From Salmonella enterica subsp. arizonae (GTDB lineage Bacteria; Pseudomonadota; Gammaproteobacteria; Enterobacterales; Enterobacteriaceae): a stretch of DNA of 64,000 bases. Shown here one piece after another: positions 31,978 through 42,802 of this stretch. The DNA is taken from positions 62,001-126,000 of the forward strand of contig NZ_VXJW01000009.1 in the NCBI RefSeq assembly GCF_008692845.1, given 5' to 3'. A model generated the notes under the pieces. The model saw nothing but the letters and a program-made list of their open reading frames with translations, was not told the DNA's origin and made no database searches. A program made the position numbers and the translations under genes. Within the stretch, counting starts at the first letter, position 1, and every line of letters begins with the position of its first letter.

Positions 31978-32075
31978 CCTGACGACGACGCGGCCTGGCG
32001 AAGCGTGAGTGGGGACGAAGGAAAACGATTGCTATTTATTGCCGTAGGTCAATTCCCTTTTGCACTGTTATCGCC

Positions 32076-32119
32076 CATAATACGCCCCCGGTTTGCACAC
32101 CGGGAATCCAGGAGAGTTC
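32076..32119 (+). promoter_or_regulatory. pyrD promoter start region and CTP-sensitive leader hairpin
   Basis: CATAAT (32076-32081) serves as the -10. Transcripts starting in the C-run at 32084-32088 include CCCGG-N8-CCGGG, a hairpin next to the Shine-Dalgarno AGGAGA. As described for pyrD in E. coli and Salmonella, high CTP favours C starts, and the hairpin then blocks translation; low CTP shifts initiation to the downstream G and frees the ribosome site. Sequence features are seen; the mechanism is from the known family. Confidence 0.7.
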
Positions 32120-33130
32120 ATGTACTACCCCTTCGTTCGTAAAGCCCTTTTCCAGCTCGATCCAGAGCGTGCTCATGAGTTTACATTTCAACAATTACGC
32201 CGTATTACCGGTACGCCGCTGGAAGCGCTGGTGCGCCAGAAAGTACCGACAAAGCCGGTTACCTGCATGGGACTCACTTTTAAAAATCCACTGGGACTGG
32301 CTGCCGGTCTGGATAAAGATGGGGAGTGCATCGATGCCTTAGGCGCGATGGGGTTTGGTTCCCTTGAAATCGGCACCGTAACGCCGCGTCCACAACCGGG
32401 TAACGATAAGCCCCGTCTTTTCCGTCTGGTGGATGCTGAAGGTTTAATCAATCGGATGGGCTTTAATAATCTGGGCGTTGATAACCTGGTCGAGAATGTT
32501 AAAAAGGCCCATTTTGATGGTATTCTGGGAATTAATATCGGTAAAAATAAAGATACCCCTGTCGAAAATGGCAAAGATGACTACCTGATTTGTATGGAAA
32601 AAGTCTATGCTTATGCGGGTTATATCGCCATTAATATTTCTTCACCGAATACGCCAGGGCTACGCACGCTCCAGTATGGCGATGCGCTGGACGATCTGTT
32701 GACCGCCATTAAAAATAAGCAAAACGATCTTCAGGCGATCCATCATAAATATGTGCCTGTGGCGGTAAAGATCGCGCCGGATCTTTGTGAAGAAGAATTG
32801 ATCCAGGTTGCTGATAGTCTGCTTCGACATAATATTGATGGTGTGATTGCGACAAATACGACCCTCGATCGCTCTCTGGTACAAGGAATGAAAAATTGCC
32901 AACAAACGGGGGGATTAAGCGGCCGGCCATTACAATTAAAAAGCACAGAAATTATTCGCCGTTTATCCCAGGAGCTAAAAGGACAATTGCCTATTATTGG
33001 CGTCGGTGGCATTGACTCAGTTATCGCCGCGCGCGAGAAGATAGCGGCAGGGGCAACGCTGGTACAAATTTATTCCGGCTTTATTTTTAAAGGCCCGCCA
33101 TTGATTAAAGAAATCGTAACGCATATCTAA
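32120..33130 (+). CDS. pyrD: Dihydroorotate dehydrogenase (quinone), class 2
   Basis: A 336-residue FMN enzyme on the inner-membrane face, oxidising dihydroorotate to orotate with quinone in de novo pyrimidine synthesis. The N-terminal helices [20 protein letters not shown] form the membrane/quinone-binding extension of class 2 enzymes. AAGLDKDGE (about 60) and the catalytic serine in [11 protein letters not shown] (about 172-182) are present. The start at 32120 follows AGGAGAG; an upstream ATG at 32093 lies in the regulatory leader and is rejected. Confidence 0.98.
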
Positions 33131-33156
33131 ACTTTACCCTTTATCAGATTTATCAG

Positions 33157-33191
33157 ACAACCAGGGCTTTATTTCCGGCGCTGGTTGTTTT
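33157..33191 (+). terminator. Intrinsic terminator of pyrD
   Basis: ACAACCAG...CTGGTTGT stem with a loop rich in T and a TTTTATATTT tail, about 27 bp after the pyrD stop. Confidence 0.8.
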
Positions 33192-33305
33192 ATATTTCTC
33201 CACTGTTGCTTATTTAGACATTTTAGGCTTTTATTATTGGGGTAATAAACGAAACGGCAAAAGGACAATGCTGTTACGAGTTGCTTAAAAGCGGGAGAGA
33301 GGCCA

Positions 33306-33848
33306 ATGCGAATTAAACCTGACGATAACTGGCGCTGGTATTATGATGAAGAGCATGATCGTATGATGCTCGATCTCGCCAATGGTATGCTTTTTCGCTC
33401 GCGTTTCTCTCGCAAAATGCTCACACCAGACGCGTTTTGCCCGACCGGTTTTTGTGTGGATGATGCCGCGCTCTATTTTTCCTTTGAAGAAAAATGCCGG
33501 GATTTCGAATTAACCAAAGAGCAACGCGCGGAACTGGTGTTGAATGCGCTGGTGGCGATTCGTTATCTCAAACCGCAGATGCCAAAAAGCTGGCATTTTG
33601 TGGCGCATGGCGAAATGTGGACCCCTGGAACGGGCGATGCCGCAAGCGTCTGGTTAAGCGATACGGCGGAGCAGGTTAATTTGCTGGTCGTTGAGCCGGG
33701 AGAAAATGCCGCGTTGTGTCTTCTGGCCCAGCCGGGCGTGATGATAGCAGGCCGAACCATGCAGCTTGGCGATGCGATTAAAATTATGAACGACAGGCTG
33801 AAACCGCAGGCTTACTGCCACAGTTTTAGCCTGGAACAGGCGGTTTAA
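33306..33848 (+). CDS. zapC: Cell division protein ZapC
   Basis: A 180-residue cytosolic protein (formerly YcbW) that bundles FtsZ filaments and stabilises the Z ring. It matches E. coli ZapC in length and in the start [20 protein letters not shown]. No catalytic motifs are expected. Its last bases overlap the end of the convergent ycbX by 4 nt. Confidence 0.94.
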   Translation: MRIKPDDNWRWYYDEEHDRMMLDLANGMLFRSRFSRKMLTPDAFCPTGFCVDDAALYFSFEEKCRDFELTKEQRAELVLNALVAIRYLKPQMPKSWHFVAHGEMWTPGTGDAASVWLSDTAEQVNLLVVEPGENAALCLLAQPGVMIAGRTMQLGDAIKIMNDRLKPQAYCHSFSLEQAV

Positions 33849-34954
33849 TTTTCCAGTCGTAGCGCAGTCTTAGGCACGCAACTACAGCTCAGAATCGTAC
33901 CATCGTCGCCAATGGCCGATTTTTTCAGCGGGCTTACTTCGCCTTCCAGCAAACGTATCCGGCAGCAACCACAGATCCCCGCCCGGCAAGAATACGGAAT
34001 ACGAATACCCTGATTCTCCAACTGTTCAAGCAGCACCTGTTGATTATTTCCGCGAAAGATTTGTCCCTGCCAGTCGATAGTCACGCTCACGTCCGGGTGT
34101 TTATCTGGCGTAATACTGTCGTCGACCGCTGCGGTGCCATAGGCTTTTGCCGGAGCCGTCGCCAGAATCTCCACCTCATCGCCGACGCGAATGACGCCGC
34201 TATTGCGGGCAATCAGGTTCTGACCAAAATCTACATCGCCATTGTCCTGGGCGGTACGAAACGATTGCAGCGTCGCCAGCGGTTCGCCGGAGGGATGTTT
34301 TTGACCTTTTTCGGGGCTTATAGTCGTAAAAATACAGCGGCTACAGGGCTTCACGACGTCAAAAATCACATCGCCAATGCGAAGAACTTTCCAGCTATCT
34401 TCCTCCCAGGCCGCTACGCCGGAAATCACTAAGTTTGGGCGGAACTGCTCCATTTGTACGCCAGCCGAACAACGGCGTTGCAGATCGCGCAGCGAGGCTT
34501 CGTTGGTCAATAAATACGGGTAGCCATCGGCAAATCCCAACGGCACCGCGTTATGTCGTTTAACCCGGCGCGTCAACTGCGGCCCAACCCAGCGCAACTG
34601 GATATTGCGGGAGAAAAAGCCGCTTAGCCATTGATTAATCGCCGTCGGGGCGACGCGAGCGGTAAAATGGTTTCCCCAGACCTCGGTCGGCGCATCCTGT
34701 GGGGTAAAATCCGTAAAGCGAACCAGCGCGTTACTGCCATCTGGCGCGGTCAAATGGAGGCCGTCGTGAAAAGGGGAGGGCGTAAAACGTACCATTTGTG
34801 GAAACTGTCGGGCGGTAATAAATTTACCGTCAGGCTCGGTAATCATAAAGATGCGATCAAAAGCCAGACCGCTGATATCTGCCAGCGCATGAGTCAGACC
34901 AATGCCGCGCATGGATTTGACTGGATGAATAAAGAGTCGTGATAACGTCGCCAC
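33845..34954 (-). CDS. ycbX: YcbX, MOSC-domain and 2Fe-2S ferredoxin-domain reductase component
   Basis: 369 residues with an N-terminal beta-barrel/MOSC molybdenum-cofactor domain (residues 1-260; KPCSRC near 213 holds the candidate Moco cysteine) and a C-terminal plant-type ferredoxin (about 285-369) with [15 protein letters not shown] and CSCVP cysteines. E. coli YcbX detoxifies N-hydroxylated base analogues. I chose GTG 34954 ([12 protein letters not shown]): it gives exactly the E. coli length and has GAGGGA upstream, whereas an upstream ATG at 34987 would add 11 residues with no homologue. One extra cysteine (CGCC in place of CGSC as I recall for E. coli) lies in the cluster loop. Confidence 0.92.
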   Translation of the reverse strand: MATLSRLFIHPVKSMRGIGLTHALADISGLAFDRIFMITEPDGKFITARQFPQMVRFTPSPFHDGLHLTAPDGSNALVRFTDFTPQDAPTEVWGNHFTARVAPTAINQWLSGFFSRNIQLRWVGPQLTRRVKRHNAVPLGFADGYPYLLTNEASLRDLQRRCSAGVQMEQFRPNLVISGVAAWEEDSWKVLRIGDVIFDVVKPCSRCIFTTISPEKGQKHPSGEPLATLQSFRTAQDNGDVDFGQNLIARNSGVIRVGDEVEILATAPAKAYGTAAVDDSITPDKHPDVSVTIDWQGQIFRGNNQQVLLEQLENQGIRIPYSCRAGICGCCRIRLLEGEVSPLKKSAIGDDGTILSCSCVPKTALRLEN

Positions 34955-34990
34955 CGTACAGTCCCTCAAATGAAAATAAGCTTTCAACTT

Positions 34991-35019
34991 TATGACATGG
35001 GCGTGAGATTAGCTATAAT
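34991..35019 (+). promoter_or_regulatory. Likely sigma-70 promoter of rlmL
   Basis: TATGAC (34991-34996), 17 bp, then a perfect TATAAT (35014-35019), ending 33 bp before the rlmL ATG. The -35 is weak. Confidence 0.55.
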
Positions 35020-35052
35020 GCGCAACAATTTTCTTAGCGTAAAAGTGACAAT

Positions 35053-37161
35053 ATGAATTCTCTGTTTGCCAGTACGGCCCGCGGGCTGGAAGAGCTGTTA
35101 AAAACTGAACTGGAAAAGCTGGGCGCCGTAGCATGCCAGGTTGTTCAGGGTGGGGTCCATTTTCAGGGCGACACGCGGCTTATTTACCAGAGTCTGATGT
35201 GGAGCCGCCTGGCCTCGCGTATTATCCTACCGATGGGTGAGTGCAAGGTCTACAGCGATCTCGATCTTTACCTCGGCGTTCAGGCGATAAACTGGACAGA
35301 GATTTTTAATCCTGGCGCGACGTTTGCAGTGCATTTCAGCGGCCTGAACGACACCATCCGTAATAGTCAGTATGGCGCGATGAAAGTTAAAGACGCGATT
35401 GTCGATGCGTTTACGCGGAAAAATCTTCCGCGTCCCAATGTGGATCGCGAAGCGCCGGATCTGCGTATTAACGTCTGGCTGAATAAAGAAACTGCCAGCA
35501 TTGCGCTGGATCTCAGCGGTGATGGCCTGCACCTGCGCGGCTACCGCGATCGCGCCGGTCTTGCGCCAATTAAAGAGACGCTGGCGGCGGCGATTGTCAT
35601 GCGTTCCGGCTGGCAGCCGGGTACGCCGCTGCTCGACCCTATGTGTGGTTCAGGAACATTATTGATTGAGGCCGCGATGTGGGCGACCGATCGCGCGCCG
35701 GGACTGCACCGTGGTCACTGGGGATTTAGCGGCTGGGCGCAGCACGACGAGACTATCTGGCAGGAAGTGAAAGCCGAAGCGCAGACCCGGGCGCGTAAGG
35801 GACTGGCGGAGTATTCGTCTCATTTCTACGGTTCCGACAGCGATGCGCGCGTTATTGAGCGGGCGCGCAGCAACGCCCGTCGCGCTGGTATCGGCGAGCT
35901 AATCACCTTTGAAGTGAAAGATGTGGCGCAACTGAGCAATCCGTTGCCGAAAGGCCCGTATGGTACGGTTATCAGTAACCCGCCTTACGGCGAACGTCTG
36001 GACAGCGAACCGGCGCTGATTGCGCTGCACAGTCTGCTGGGCCGTATCATGAAAAATCAGTTTGGCGGCTGGAACCTGTCGCTGTTCAGCGCCTCGCCCG
36101 ATCTGCTGGGCAGCCTGCAACTGCGTGCCGACAAACAGTTTAAAGCCAAGAATGGCCCGCTGGACTGCGTGCAGAAAAACTATCATATTGCGGAAACCAC
36201 TGCGGACAGTAAACCGGCGACGGTGGCGGAAGATTACGCTAATCGCCTGCGTAAAAATCTTAAAAAGCTGGAAAAATGGGCACGCCAGGAAGGCATTGAG
36301 TGCTATCGCTTGTATGATGCCGATCTGCCGGAATATAACGTGGCGGTAGACCGTTACGGCGACTGGGCGGTGATTCAGGAGTACGCGCCGCCGAAAACGG
36401 TGGATGCGCAAAAAGCGCGGCAGCGTCTGTTCGATATTATTGCGGCAACCTTGTCAGTACTTGGTATCTCGCCGAATAAACTGGTGTTAAAAACCCGCGA
36501 ACGGCAAAAAGGAAAAAACCAATATCAAAAAATGAGCGAAAAGGGCGAGTTTCTTGAGGTCAGCGAATATAATGCGCGCTTATGGGTAAATCTGACGGAT
36601 TACCTCGACACCGGCCTGTTCCTCGATCACCGTATTGCCCGCCGGATGCTAGGAGAGATGAGTCAAGGCAAAGATTTCCTGAATCTCTTTTCTTATACCG
36701 GCAGCGCCAGCGTACATGCAGGTCTGGGCGGCGCGCGCAGCACCACAACGGTGGATATGTCCCGCACCTATCTGGAGTGGGCCGAACGTAATTTGCGTCT
36801 GAACGGACTGAGCGGCCGCGCGCATCGCCTGATTCAGGCCGACTGCCTGGGCTGGCTGCGCGAGGCGAATGAACAGTTCGATTTGATCTTTATCGATCCG
36901 CCGACGTTCTCTAACTCAAAACGTATGGAAGCGTCGTTTGATGTTCAGCGCGATCATGTCGCGTTAATGAAAGATTTAAAACGCCTGCTGCGTAAAGGCG
37001 GCACCATCATGTTTTCAAATAATAAGCGCGGATTCCGTATGGATCTGGAAGGGCTGGCTGAACTGGGGCTTACAGCACAAGAAATTACGCAAAAAACGCT
37101 CTCCCCGGATTTTGCCCGTAACCGTCAGATCCATAATTGCTGGCTGATCCGCGCCGCCTGA
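35053..37161 (+). CDS. rlmL: 23S rRNA m2G2445/m7G2069 methyltransferase RlmKL
   Basis: A 702-residue fusion of two methyltransferases. The N-terminal half (RlmL) has a THUMP RNA-binding domain (about 40-155) and a Rossmann domain with [14 protein letters not shown] (about 196) and the NPPYGER motif (about 308). The C-terminal half (RlmK) has [11 protein letters not shown] (about 548) and [10 protein letters not shown] (about 616). Together they methylate G2445 and G2069 of 23S rRNA in the peptidyl-transferase region. Normal full length. uup follows after 12 bp and is probably co-transcribed. Confidence 0.97.
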   Translation: MNSLFASTARGLEELLKTELEKLGAVACQVVQGGVHFQGDTRLIYQSLMWSRLASRIILPMGECKVYSDLDLYLGVQAINWTEIFNPGATFAVHFSGLNDTIRNSQYGAMKVKDAIVDAFTRKNLPRPNVDREAPDLRINVWLNKETASIALDLSGDGLHLRGYRDRAGLAPIKETLAAAIVMRSGWQPGTPLLDPMCGSGTLLIEAAMWATDRAPGLHRGHWGFSGWAQHDETIWQEVKAEAQTRARKGLAEYSSHFYGSDSDARVIERARSNARRAGIGELITFEVKDVAQLSNPLPKGPYGTVISNPPYGERLDSEPALIALHSLLGRIMKNQFGGWNLSLFSASPDLLGSLQLRADKQFKAKNGPLDCVQKNYHIAETTADSKPATVAEDYANRLRKNLKKLEKWARQEGIECYRLYDADLPEYNVAVDRYGDWAVIQEYAPPKTVDAQKARQRLFDIIAATLSVLGISPNKLVLKTRERQKGKNQYQKMSEKGEFLEVSEYNARLWVNLTDYLDTGLFLDHRIARRMLGEMSQGKDFLNLFSYTGSASVHAGLGGARSTTTVDMSRTYLEWAERNLRLNGLSGRAHRLIQADCLGWLREANEQFDLIFIDPPTFSNSKRMEASFDVQRDHVALMKDLKRLLRKGGTIMFSNNKRGFRMDLEGLAELGLTAQEITQKTLSPDFARNRQIHNCWLIRAA

Positions 37162-37173
37162 AAGGAAAAGTAA

Positions 37174-39081
37174 ATGTCATTAATCAGTATGCATGGCGCA
37201 TGGCTGTCGTTCAGCGACGCGCCGCTTCTCGATAACGCAGAATTGCATATCGAAGATAACGAACGCGTCTGTCTGGTGGGGCGTAACGGCGCCGGGAAAT
37301 CCACCTTGATGAAGATCCTCAACCGCGAACAGGGTCTGGACGATGGGCGTATTATTTATGAGCAGGATCTGATCGTCGCGCGTCTGCAACAGGACCCGCC
37401 CCGTAATATTGCGGGCAGCGTCTATGACTTTGTCGCCGAAGGTATCGAAGAACAAGCGGAATACCTCAAGCGCTATCATGAGATTTCCCGTCTGGTGATG
37501 ACCGATCCCAGCGAGAAAAACCTCAATGAAATGGCGCGCGTACAGGAACAGCTCGATCATCATAATCTGTGGCAGCTGGAAAACCGTATTAATGAAGTGC
37601 TGGCGCAGCTTGGACTTGATCCTAACGCCGCGCTGTCGTCGCTTTCCGGCGGTTGGCTGCGTAAAGCCGCGCTGGGTCGGGCGCTGGTCAGCAATCCGCG
37701 CGTATTGTTACTGGATGAACCGACTAACCATCTGGATATCGAAACCATCGACTGGCTGGAAGGGTTTTTGAAAACCTTTAACGGAACGATTATTTTTATC
37801 TCTCACGATCGTTCGTTTATTCGCAATATGGCGACCCGTATTGTCGATCTCGATCGTGGCAAATTAGTCACCTATCCTGGAAATTACGATCAGTATCTGC
37901 TGGAGAAAGAAGAAGCGCTGCGCGTAGAAGAGTTACAAAACGCGGAATTTGATCGCAAGCTGGCGCAGGAAGAAGTCTGGATTCGGCAGGGCATCAAGGC
38001 GCGCCGCACCCGTAATGAAGGGCGCGTGCGGGCATTAAAAGCGATGCGTCGCGAACGCAGCGAGCGTCGTGAAGTGATGGGCACGGCGAAGATGCAGGTC
38101 GAAGAGGCGACGCGCTCCGGTAAAATCGTTTTTGAGATGGAAAATGTCGATTACCAGGTAGAAGGAAAGCAACTGGTAAAAGATTTCTCTGCTCAGGTAC
38201 AGCGCGGCGACAAGATCGCGTTAATTGGCCCGAACGGCTGCGGTAAAACCACGCTATTGAAACTGATGCTGGGTCAGCTCCAGGCTGACAGCGGGCGTAT
38301 CCATGTGGGTACGAAGTTGGAAGTCGCTTACTTCGATCAGCATCGCGCCGAACTGGACCCGGAAAAAACCGTGATGGATAACCTTGCGGAAGGCAAGCAA
38401 GAGGTAATGGTAAACGGTAAACCGCGCCATGTACTGGGATATTTGCAGGACTTCCTGTTTCACCCCAAACGGGCGATGACGCCAGTCCGCGCGCTTTCCG
38501 GCGGCGAACGTAACCGTCTGCTGCTGGCGCGACTGTTCCTCAAGCCGAGCAATCTTTTAATTCTCGATGAACCAACGAACGATCTTGACGTCGAAACGCT
38601 GGAATTATTAGAAGAATTAATTGATGGCTATCAGGGGACGGTACTACTGGTCAGCCACGATCGGCAATTTGTCGATAATACCGTGACGGAGTGCTGGATT
38701 TTTGAGGGCGGCGGCAAAATCGGACGTTATATCGGCGGCTATCATGATGCGCGTGCGCAGCAAGAGCAGCATCTGGCGACGAGACAGCCGATGGTGAGAA
38801 AGAACGAGGAAGTTATTGCCCCTAAAGCAGAAATTGTAAAACGCGGCAGTAGCAAACTAAGCTATAAACTGCAGCGCGAGCTGGAGCAGTTACCCGGTCA
38901 GCTTGAAGACCTGGAAGCGAAGCTGGAAGCGCTACAGGCGCAGGTTGCGGATGCGGCCTTTTTTAGCCAGCCCCATGAACAAACGCAAAAAGTTCTGGCC
39001 GATTTAAGTCAGGCGGAGCAAGAACTTGAGCAAGCCTTCGAACGTTGGGAGTATCTTGAAGGCCTGAAAAACGGGGCATAA
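37174..39081 (+). CDS. uup: ABC-F ATPase Uup
   Basis: 635 residues, two ABC ATPase cassettes without membrane domains. Cassette 1: GRNGAGKST (about 36), LSGGW and LLLDEPTNHLD. Cassette 2: GPNGCGKTT (about 352), LSGGERNRLLL and LILDEPTNDLD. A C-terminal coiled coil (about 545-635) binds DNA in E. coli Uup. The family acts on ribosomes or branched DNA intermediates; loss raises precise excision of transposons. It is followed closely by pqiA. Confidence 0.97.
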   Translation: MSLISMHGAWLSFSDAPLLDNAELHIEDNERVCLVGRNGAGKSTLMKILNREQGLDDGRIIYEQDLIVARLQQDPPRNIAGSVYDFVAEGIEEQAEYLKRYHEISRLVMTDPSEKNLNEMARVQEQLDHHNLWQLENRINEVLAQLGLDPNAALSSLSGGWLRKAALGRALVSNPRVLLLDEPTNHLDIETIDWLEGFLKTFNGTIIFISHDRSFIRNMATRIVDLDRGKLVTYPGNYDQYLLEKEEALRVEELQNAEFDRKLAQEEVWIRQGIKARRTRNEGRVRALKAMRRERSERREVMGTAKMQVEEATRSGKIVFEMENVDYQVEGKQLVKDFSAQVQRGDKIALIGPNGCGKTTLLKLMLGQLQADSGRIHVGTKLEVAYFDQHRAELDPEKTVMDNLAEGKQEVMVNGKPRHVLGYLQDFLFHPKRAMTPVRALSGGERNRLLLARLFLKPSNLLILDEPTNDLDVETLELLEELIDGYQGTVLLVSHDRQFVDNTVTECWIFEGGGKIGRYIGGYHDARAQQEQHLATRQPMVRKNEEVIAPKAEIVKRGSSKLSYKLQRELEQLPGQLEDLEAKLEALQAQVADAAFFSQPHEQTQKVLADLSQAEQELEQAFERWEYLEGLKNGA

Positions 39082-39095
39082 TTAAAGGAGCGCCT

Positions 39096-40349
39096 ATGTG
39101 TGAACATCACCATGCTGCGAAGCACATATTGTGCCCGCAATGTGACATGCTGGTGGCTTTACCCCGCCTCTCGCATGGACAAAAAGCAGCATGTCCACGA
39201 TGCGGCGCAACGTTAACGACCGAGTGGGACGCGCCCCGGCAGCGTCCTACCGCCTATGCGTTAGCGGCCCTATTTATGTTGCTGCTTTCTAACCTTTTTC
39301 CCTTCGTCAATATGAATGTCGCGGGCGTCACCAGCGAAGTAACACTTCTGGAAATTCCCGGCGTCATGTTTTCTGAAGATTACGCCAGCCTCGGCACTTT
39401 CTTTTTATTATTTGTTCAACTGGTGCCGGCATTTTGCCTGGTGACCATTTTATTGCTCGTCAACCGCGCCAGTCTCCCATTGTCGGTAAAAAAAACGCTG
39501 GCGCGGATCCTTTTCCTCCTGAAATCCTGGGGAATGGCGGAAATATTTCTCGCCGGGGTGCTGGTCAGCTTTGTTAAGCTGATGGCCTACGGCGATATCG
39601 GCATCGGCAGCAGTTTTATTCCCTGGTGTTTATTTTGTCTCGTTCAGTTGCGGGCGTTCCAGTGTGTCGATCGCCGTTGGTTGTGGGATGACATTGCCCC
39701 GCAGCCTGCATTGGCGCAACCGTTAACGCCGGGGATTACCGGTATCCGGCAGTCTTTGCGTTCCTGCGCCTGCTGCACGGCGATCCTGCCTGCGGAGAGT
39801 CTCGTCTGTCCGCGTTGCCATACGAAAGGCTATGTCCGGCGTAAAAACAGTTTGCAGTGGACGCTGGCGTTATTATTTACCTCGATCATGCTTTATCTGC
39901 CCGCTAATATTTTGCCGATTATGATTACCGACTTACTGGGCTCGAAAATGCCGTCGACCATTCTGGCTGGCGTGATTTTGCTGTGGAGCGAGGGGTCTTA
40001 TCCGGTGGCGGCGGTTATCTTTCTCGCCAGTATTATGGTGCCGACGCTAAAAATGATCGCTATTGCCTGGCTTTGTTGGGATGCGAAAGGCCACGGTAAG
40101 CGCGACAGTGAACGGATGCATTTTATTTATGAAGTAGTGGAGTTTGTGGGGCGCTGGTCAATGATTGATGTCTTTGTCATTGCCGTACTCTCTGCGCTGG
40201 TGCGTATGGGAGGGTTAATGAATATTTATCCTGCGATGGGTGCGTTGATGTTTGCTTTAGTCGTCATAATGACAATGTTTTCTGCAATGACCTTTGATCC
40301 GCGTCTGTCGTGGGATCGTGAATACGAACCAGGCCATGAGGAGTCCTGA
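39096..40349 (+). CDS. pqiA: Intermembrane transport protein PqiA
   Basis: A 417-residue polytopic inner-membrane protein with two zinc-ribbon-like pairs facing the cytosol (CPQC...CPRC near residues 13-37; CACC...CPRC near 226-244), each followed by a four-helix membrane bundle. It partners PqiB and PqiC in the paraquat-inducible MCE system thought to move phospholipids between membranes. The start has GGAG upstream. pqiB begins 4 bp after its stop. Confidence 0.95.
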   Translation: MCEHHHAAKHILCPQCDMLVALPRLSHGQKAACPRCGATLTTEWDAPRQRPTAYALAALFMLLLSNLFPFVNMNVAGVTSEVTLLEIPGVMFSEDYASLGTFFLLFVQLVPAFCLVTILLLVNRASLPLSVKKTLARILFLLKSWGMAEIFLAGVLVSFVKLMAYGDIGIGSSFIPWCLFCLVQLRAFQCVDRRWLWDDIAPQPALAQPLTPGITGIRQSLRSCACCTAILPAESLVCPRCHTKGYVRRKNSLQWTLALLFTSIMLYLPANILPIMITDLLGSKMPSTILAGVILLWSEGSYPVAAVIFLASIMVPTLKMIAIAWLCWDAKGHGKRDSERMHFIYEVVEFVGRWSMIDVFVIAVLSALVRMGGLMNIYPAMGALMFALVVIMTMFSAMTFDPRLSWDREYEPGHEES

Positions 40350-40353
40350 TAGC

Positions 40354-41994
40354 ATGGAACCTAAAAAAGGGGAAGCCAAAGTACAAAAGGTGAAAAATTG
40401 GTCGCCTGTCTGGATATTCCCGATCATTACTGCGCTTATCGGAGCCTGGATTCTGTTTTATCACTATAGCCACCAGGGGCCGGAAGTCACCTTAATCACC
40501 ACCAATGCAGAAGGCATTGAAGGCGGAAAAACGACCATCAAAAGCCGCAGTGTGGATGTTGGCGTGGTTGAAAGCGCGACGCTGACCGACGATCTGACCC
40601 ATGTACAAATCAAAGCGCGACTTCATTCCGGTATGGAAAAGTTGCTACATAAAGACTCGGTATTTTGGGTTGTAAAACCGCAGGTGGGGCGTGAAGGCAT
40701 AAGCGGGCTTGGGACGTTGTTGTCAGGCGCGTATATTGAACTGCAACCTGGGAACAAGGGCAGCCAGCCGGAAAGCTATCAGCTTCTCGATTCACCGCCA
40801 TTGGCGCCGCCTGATGCGAAAGGAATTCGTGTGATTCTGGACAGCAAAAAGGCCGGTCAGCTAAGTCCCGGCGATCCGGTCTTGTTCCGTGGATATCGCG
40901 TAGGTTCCGTAGAAACCAGTATGTTCGATCCACAGAAACGTTCCATCAGTTATCAGCTTTTCATCAATGCGCCGAACGACCGCCTGGTGACCAGTAACGT
41001 CCGTTTCTGGAAGGACAGCGGTATTGCGGTGGATCTGACTTCTGCTGGTATGAGAGTTGAAATGGGCTCGCTGAGCACTTTGTTTGGCGGCGGCGTTAGT
41101 TTTGATGTTCCGGAGGGGCTTGAACAGGGACAACCGGTTGCGGAAAAAACCGCTTTCAGCCTGTATGACGATCAGAAAAGCATTCAGGATTCACTCTATA
41201 CCGATCACATCGATTACCTTATGTTCTTCAAAGATTCGATTCGTGGACTCCAGCCGGGAGCGCCGGTCGAATTCCGCGGGATCCGTTTAGGGACAGTCGG
41301 AAAGGTGCCTTTTTTTGCGCCAGGTATGCGACAAGCGTTTAATGACGATTATCGTATTCCGGTGTTGGTTCGTATTGAACCGGAACGTCTGAAAGCGCAG
41401 CTTGGAGAGAATACCGACGTTGGAGCTCATCTGGCCGATCTGCTTAATCGCGGGTTAAGGGCGTCGCTGAAAACCGGTAACCTGGTGACGGGCGCGCTAT
41501 ATGTGGATCTGGATTTCTATCCTAAAGAACCGCCCTTGAAAGGCATTCGCGAGTTTGGTGGTTACCAGATTATTCCAACAGTCAGTGGTGGCCTGGCGCA
41601 AATTCAGCAGCGACTGATGGAAGCTCTGGATAAGATCAATAACCTGCCTTTGAATCCAATGATTGAACAGGCGACTAACACCTTGACGGAAAGCCAGCGG
41701 ACGATGAAGCATCTGCAAACCACACTGGATAATATGGACAAGATTACCTCCAGTCAGTCGATGCAGCAGCTTCCGGCGGATATGCAAACGACGTTACGCG
41801 AACTTAATCGCAGTATGCAAGGCTTCCAGCCTGGATCAGCGGCGTATAACAAAATGGTGGCGGACATGCAGCGTCTTGATCAGGTGCTTCGCGAGTTACA
41901 ACCCGTGTTGAAGACGCTGAACGAGAAGAGCAACGCGCTGGTATTTGAAGCGAAGGATAAAAAAGATCCCGAGCCTAAGAGGGCGAAACAATGA
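40354..41994 (+). CDS. pqiB: MCE-domain intermembrane tunnel protein PqiB
   Basis: 546 residues: one N-terminal membrane helix (SPVWIFPIITALIGAWILFY, about residues 17-36), three tandem MCE domains and a long C-terminal helical coiled-coil (about 430-530) that forms the needle-like tunnel across the periplasm. The start MEPKKGEAKVQKV lies just after the pqiA stop; an earlier in-frame ATG within pqiA is not supported. The last codons overlap pqiC by 4 nt. Confidence 0.95.
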   Translation: MEPKKGEAKVQKVKNWSPVWIFPIITALIGAWILFYHYSHQGPEVTLITTNAEGIEGGKTTIKSRSVDVGVVESATLTDDLTHVQIKARLHSGMEKLLHKDSVFWVVKPQVGREGISGLGTLLSGAYIELQPGNKGSQPESYQLLDSPPLAPPDAKGIRVILDSKKAGQLSPGDPVLFRGYRVGSVETSMFDPQKRSISYQLFINAPNDRLVTSNVRFWKDSGIAVDLTSAGMRVEMGSLSTLFGGGVSFDVPEGLEQGQPVAEKTAFSLYDDQKSIQDSLYTDHIDYLMFFKDSIRGLQPGAPVEFRGIRLGTVGKVPFFAPGMRQAFNDDYRIPVLVRIEPERLKAQLGENTDVGAHLADLLNRGLRASLKTGNLVTGALYVDLDFYPKEPPLKGIREFGGYQIIPTVSGGLAQIQQRLMEALDKINNLPLNPMIEQATNTLTESQRTMKHLQTTLDNMDKITSSQSMQQLPADMQTTLRELNRSMQGFQPGSAAYNKMVADMQRLDQVLRELQPVLKTLNEKSNALVFEAKDKKDPEPKRAKQ

Positions 41995-42554
41995 AAAAAT
42001 GGCTAGTCGTGATAATGGCGTTCTGGCTGGCGTCATGTAGCTCCAGCGGAGAGAATAAAAGTTATTATCAGCTGCCGATAGCGCAAAGCGGTGTGCAGAG
42101 CACCGCGAGCCAGGGCAACCGCCTCTTATGGGTAGAGCAGGTTTCCGTGCCTGACTATTTGGCAGGTAATGGCGTGGTGTATCAAACCAGTGATGTTCAG
42201 TATGTGATTGCCAATAACAATTTATGGGCCAGCCCACTGGATCAGCAATTGCGTAACACTCTGGTGGCAAATCTTAGCACCCGGCTTCCAGGCTGGATCG
42301 TCGCTTCCCAGCCGTTGGGAACAACGCAGGATACGTTAAACGTTACCGTAACCGGATTCCATGGGCGTTACGATGGTAAGGTTATCGTTAGTGGGGAGTG
42401 GCTATTAAATCACAACGGACAGCTGATTAAGCGGCCTTTCCATATTGAAGCCAGTCAGCAGAAAGATGGCTATGATGAAATGGTCAAAGTGCTGGCAAGC
42501 GTATGGAGTCAGGAAGCGACCGCTATGGCCGATGAGATAAAACGGCTTCCCTGA
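41991..42554 (+). CDS. pqiC: Outer-membrane lipoprotein PqiC (YmbA)
   Basis: 187 residues with a lipoprotein signal peptide (MKKWLVVIMAFWLASC, lipobox LASC with Cys16) and an ABC-type transport auxiliary (DUF330) fold. It docks the PqiB tunnel at the outer membrane. ATGA overlap with pqiB and a terminator 20 bp downstream mark it as the end of the uup-pqiABC transcription unit. Confidence 0.94.
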   Translation: MKKWLVVIMAFWLASCSSSGENKSYYQLPIAQSGVQSTASQGNRLLWVEQVSVPDYLAGNGVVYQTSDVQYVIANNNLWASPLDQQLRNTLVANLSTRLPGWIVASQPLGTTQDTLNVTVTGFHGRYDGKVIVSGEWLLNHNGQLIKRPFHIEASQQKDGYDEMVKVLASVWSQEATAMADEIKRLP

Positions 42555-42574
42555 GATAAAAGTAATGTAAATTT

Positions 42575-42609
42575 AACCGCTTCAGGCCGTGCGACTGAAG
42601 CGGTTTTTT
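42575..42609 (+). terminator. Intrinsic terminator of pqiABC
   Basis: AACCGCTTCA...TGAAGCGGTT stem followed by TTTTTT, 20 bp past pqiC. Confidence 0.9.
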
Positions 42610-42802
42610 CAACGCCGGAAAATAGTTGTTCTGGCGCACGTTTTTTGTACAAATGATTTACCGTATAGCTCACAAATATGACATTGGTGTGAATCTTGCG
42701 CATTGACGGGCGATCCATTTAGAGGTATTTGTGCAGTGTGATTGCACAATTTGTAATCACTGTTTTCTTTTCCACCAGATACAAGTATGAGGGAAACGAG
42801 GC

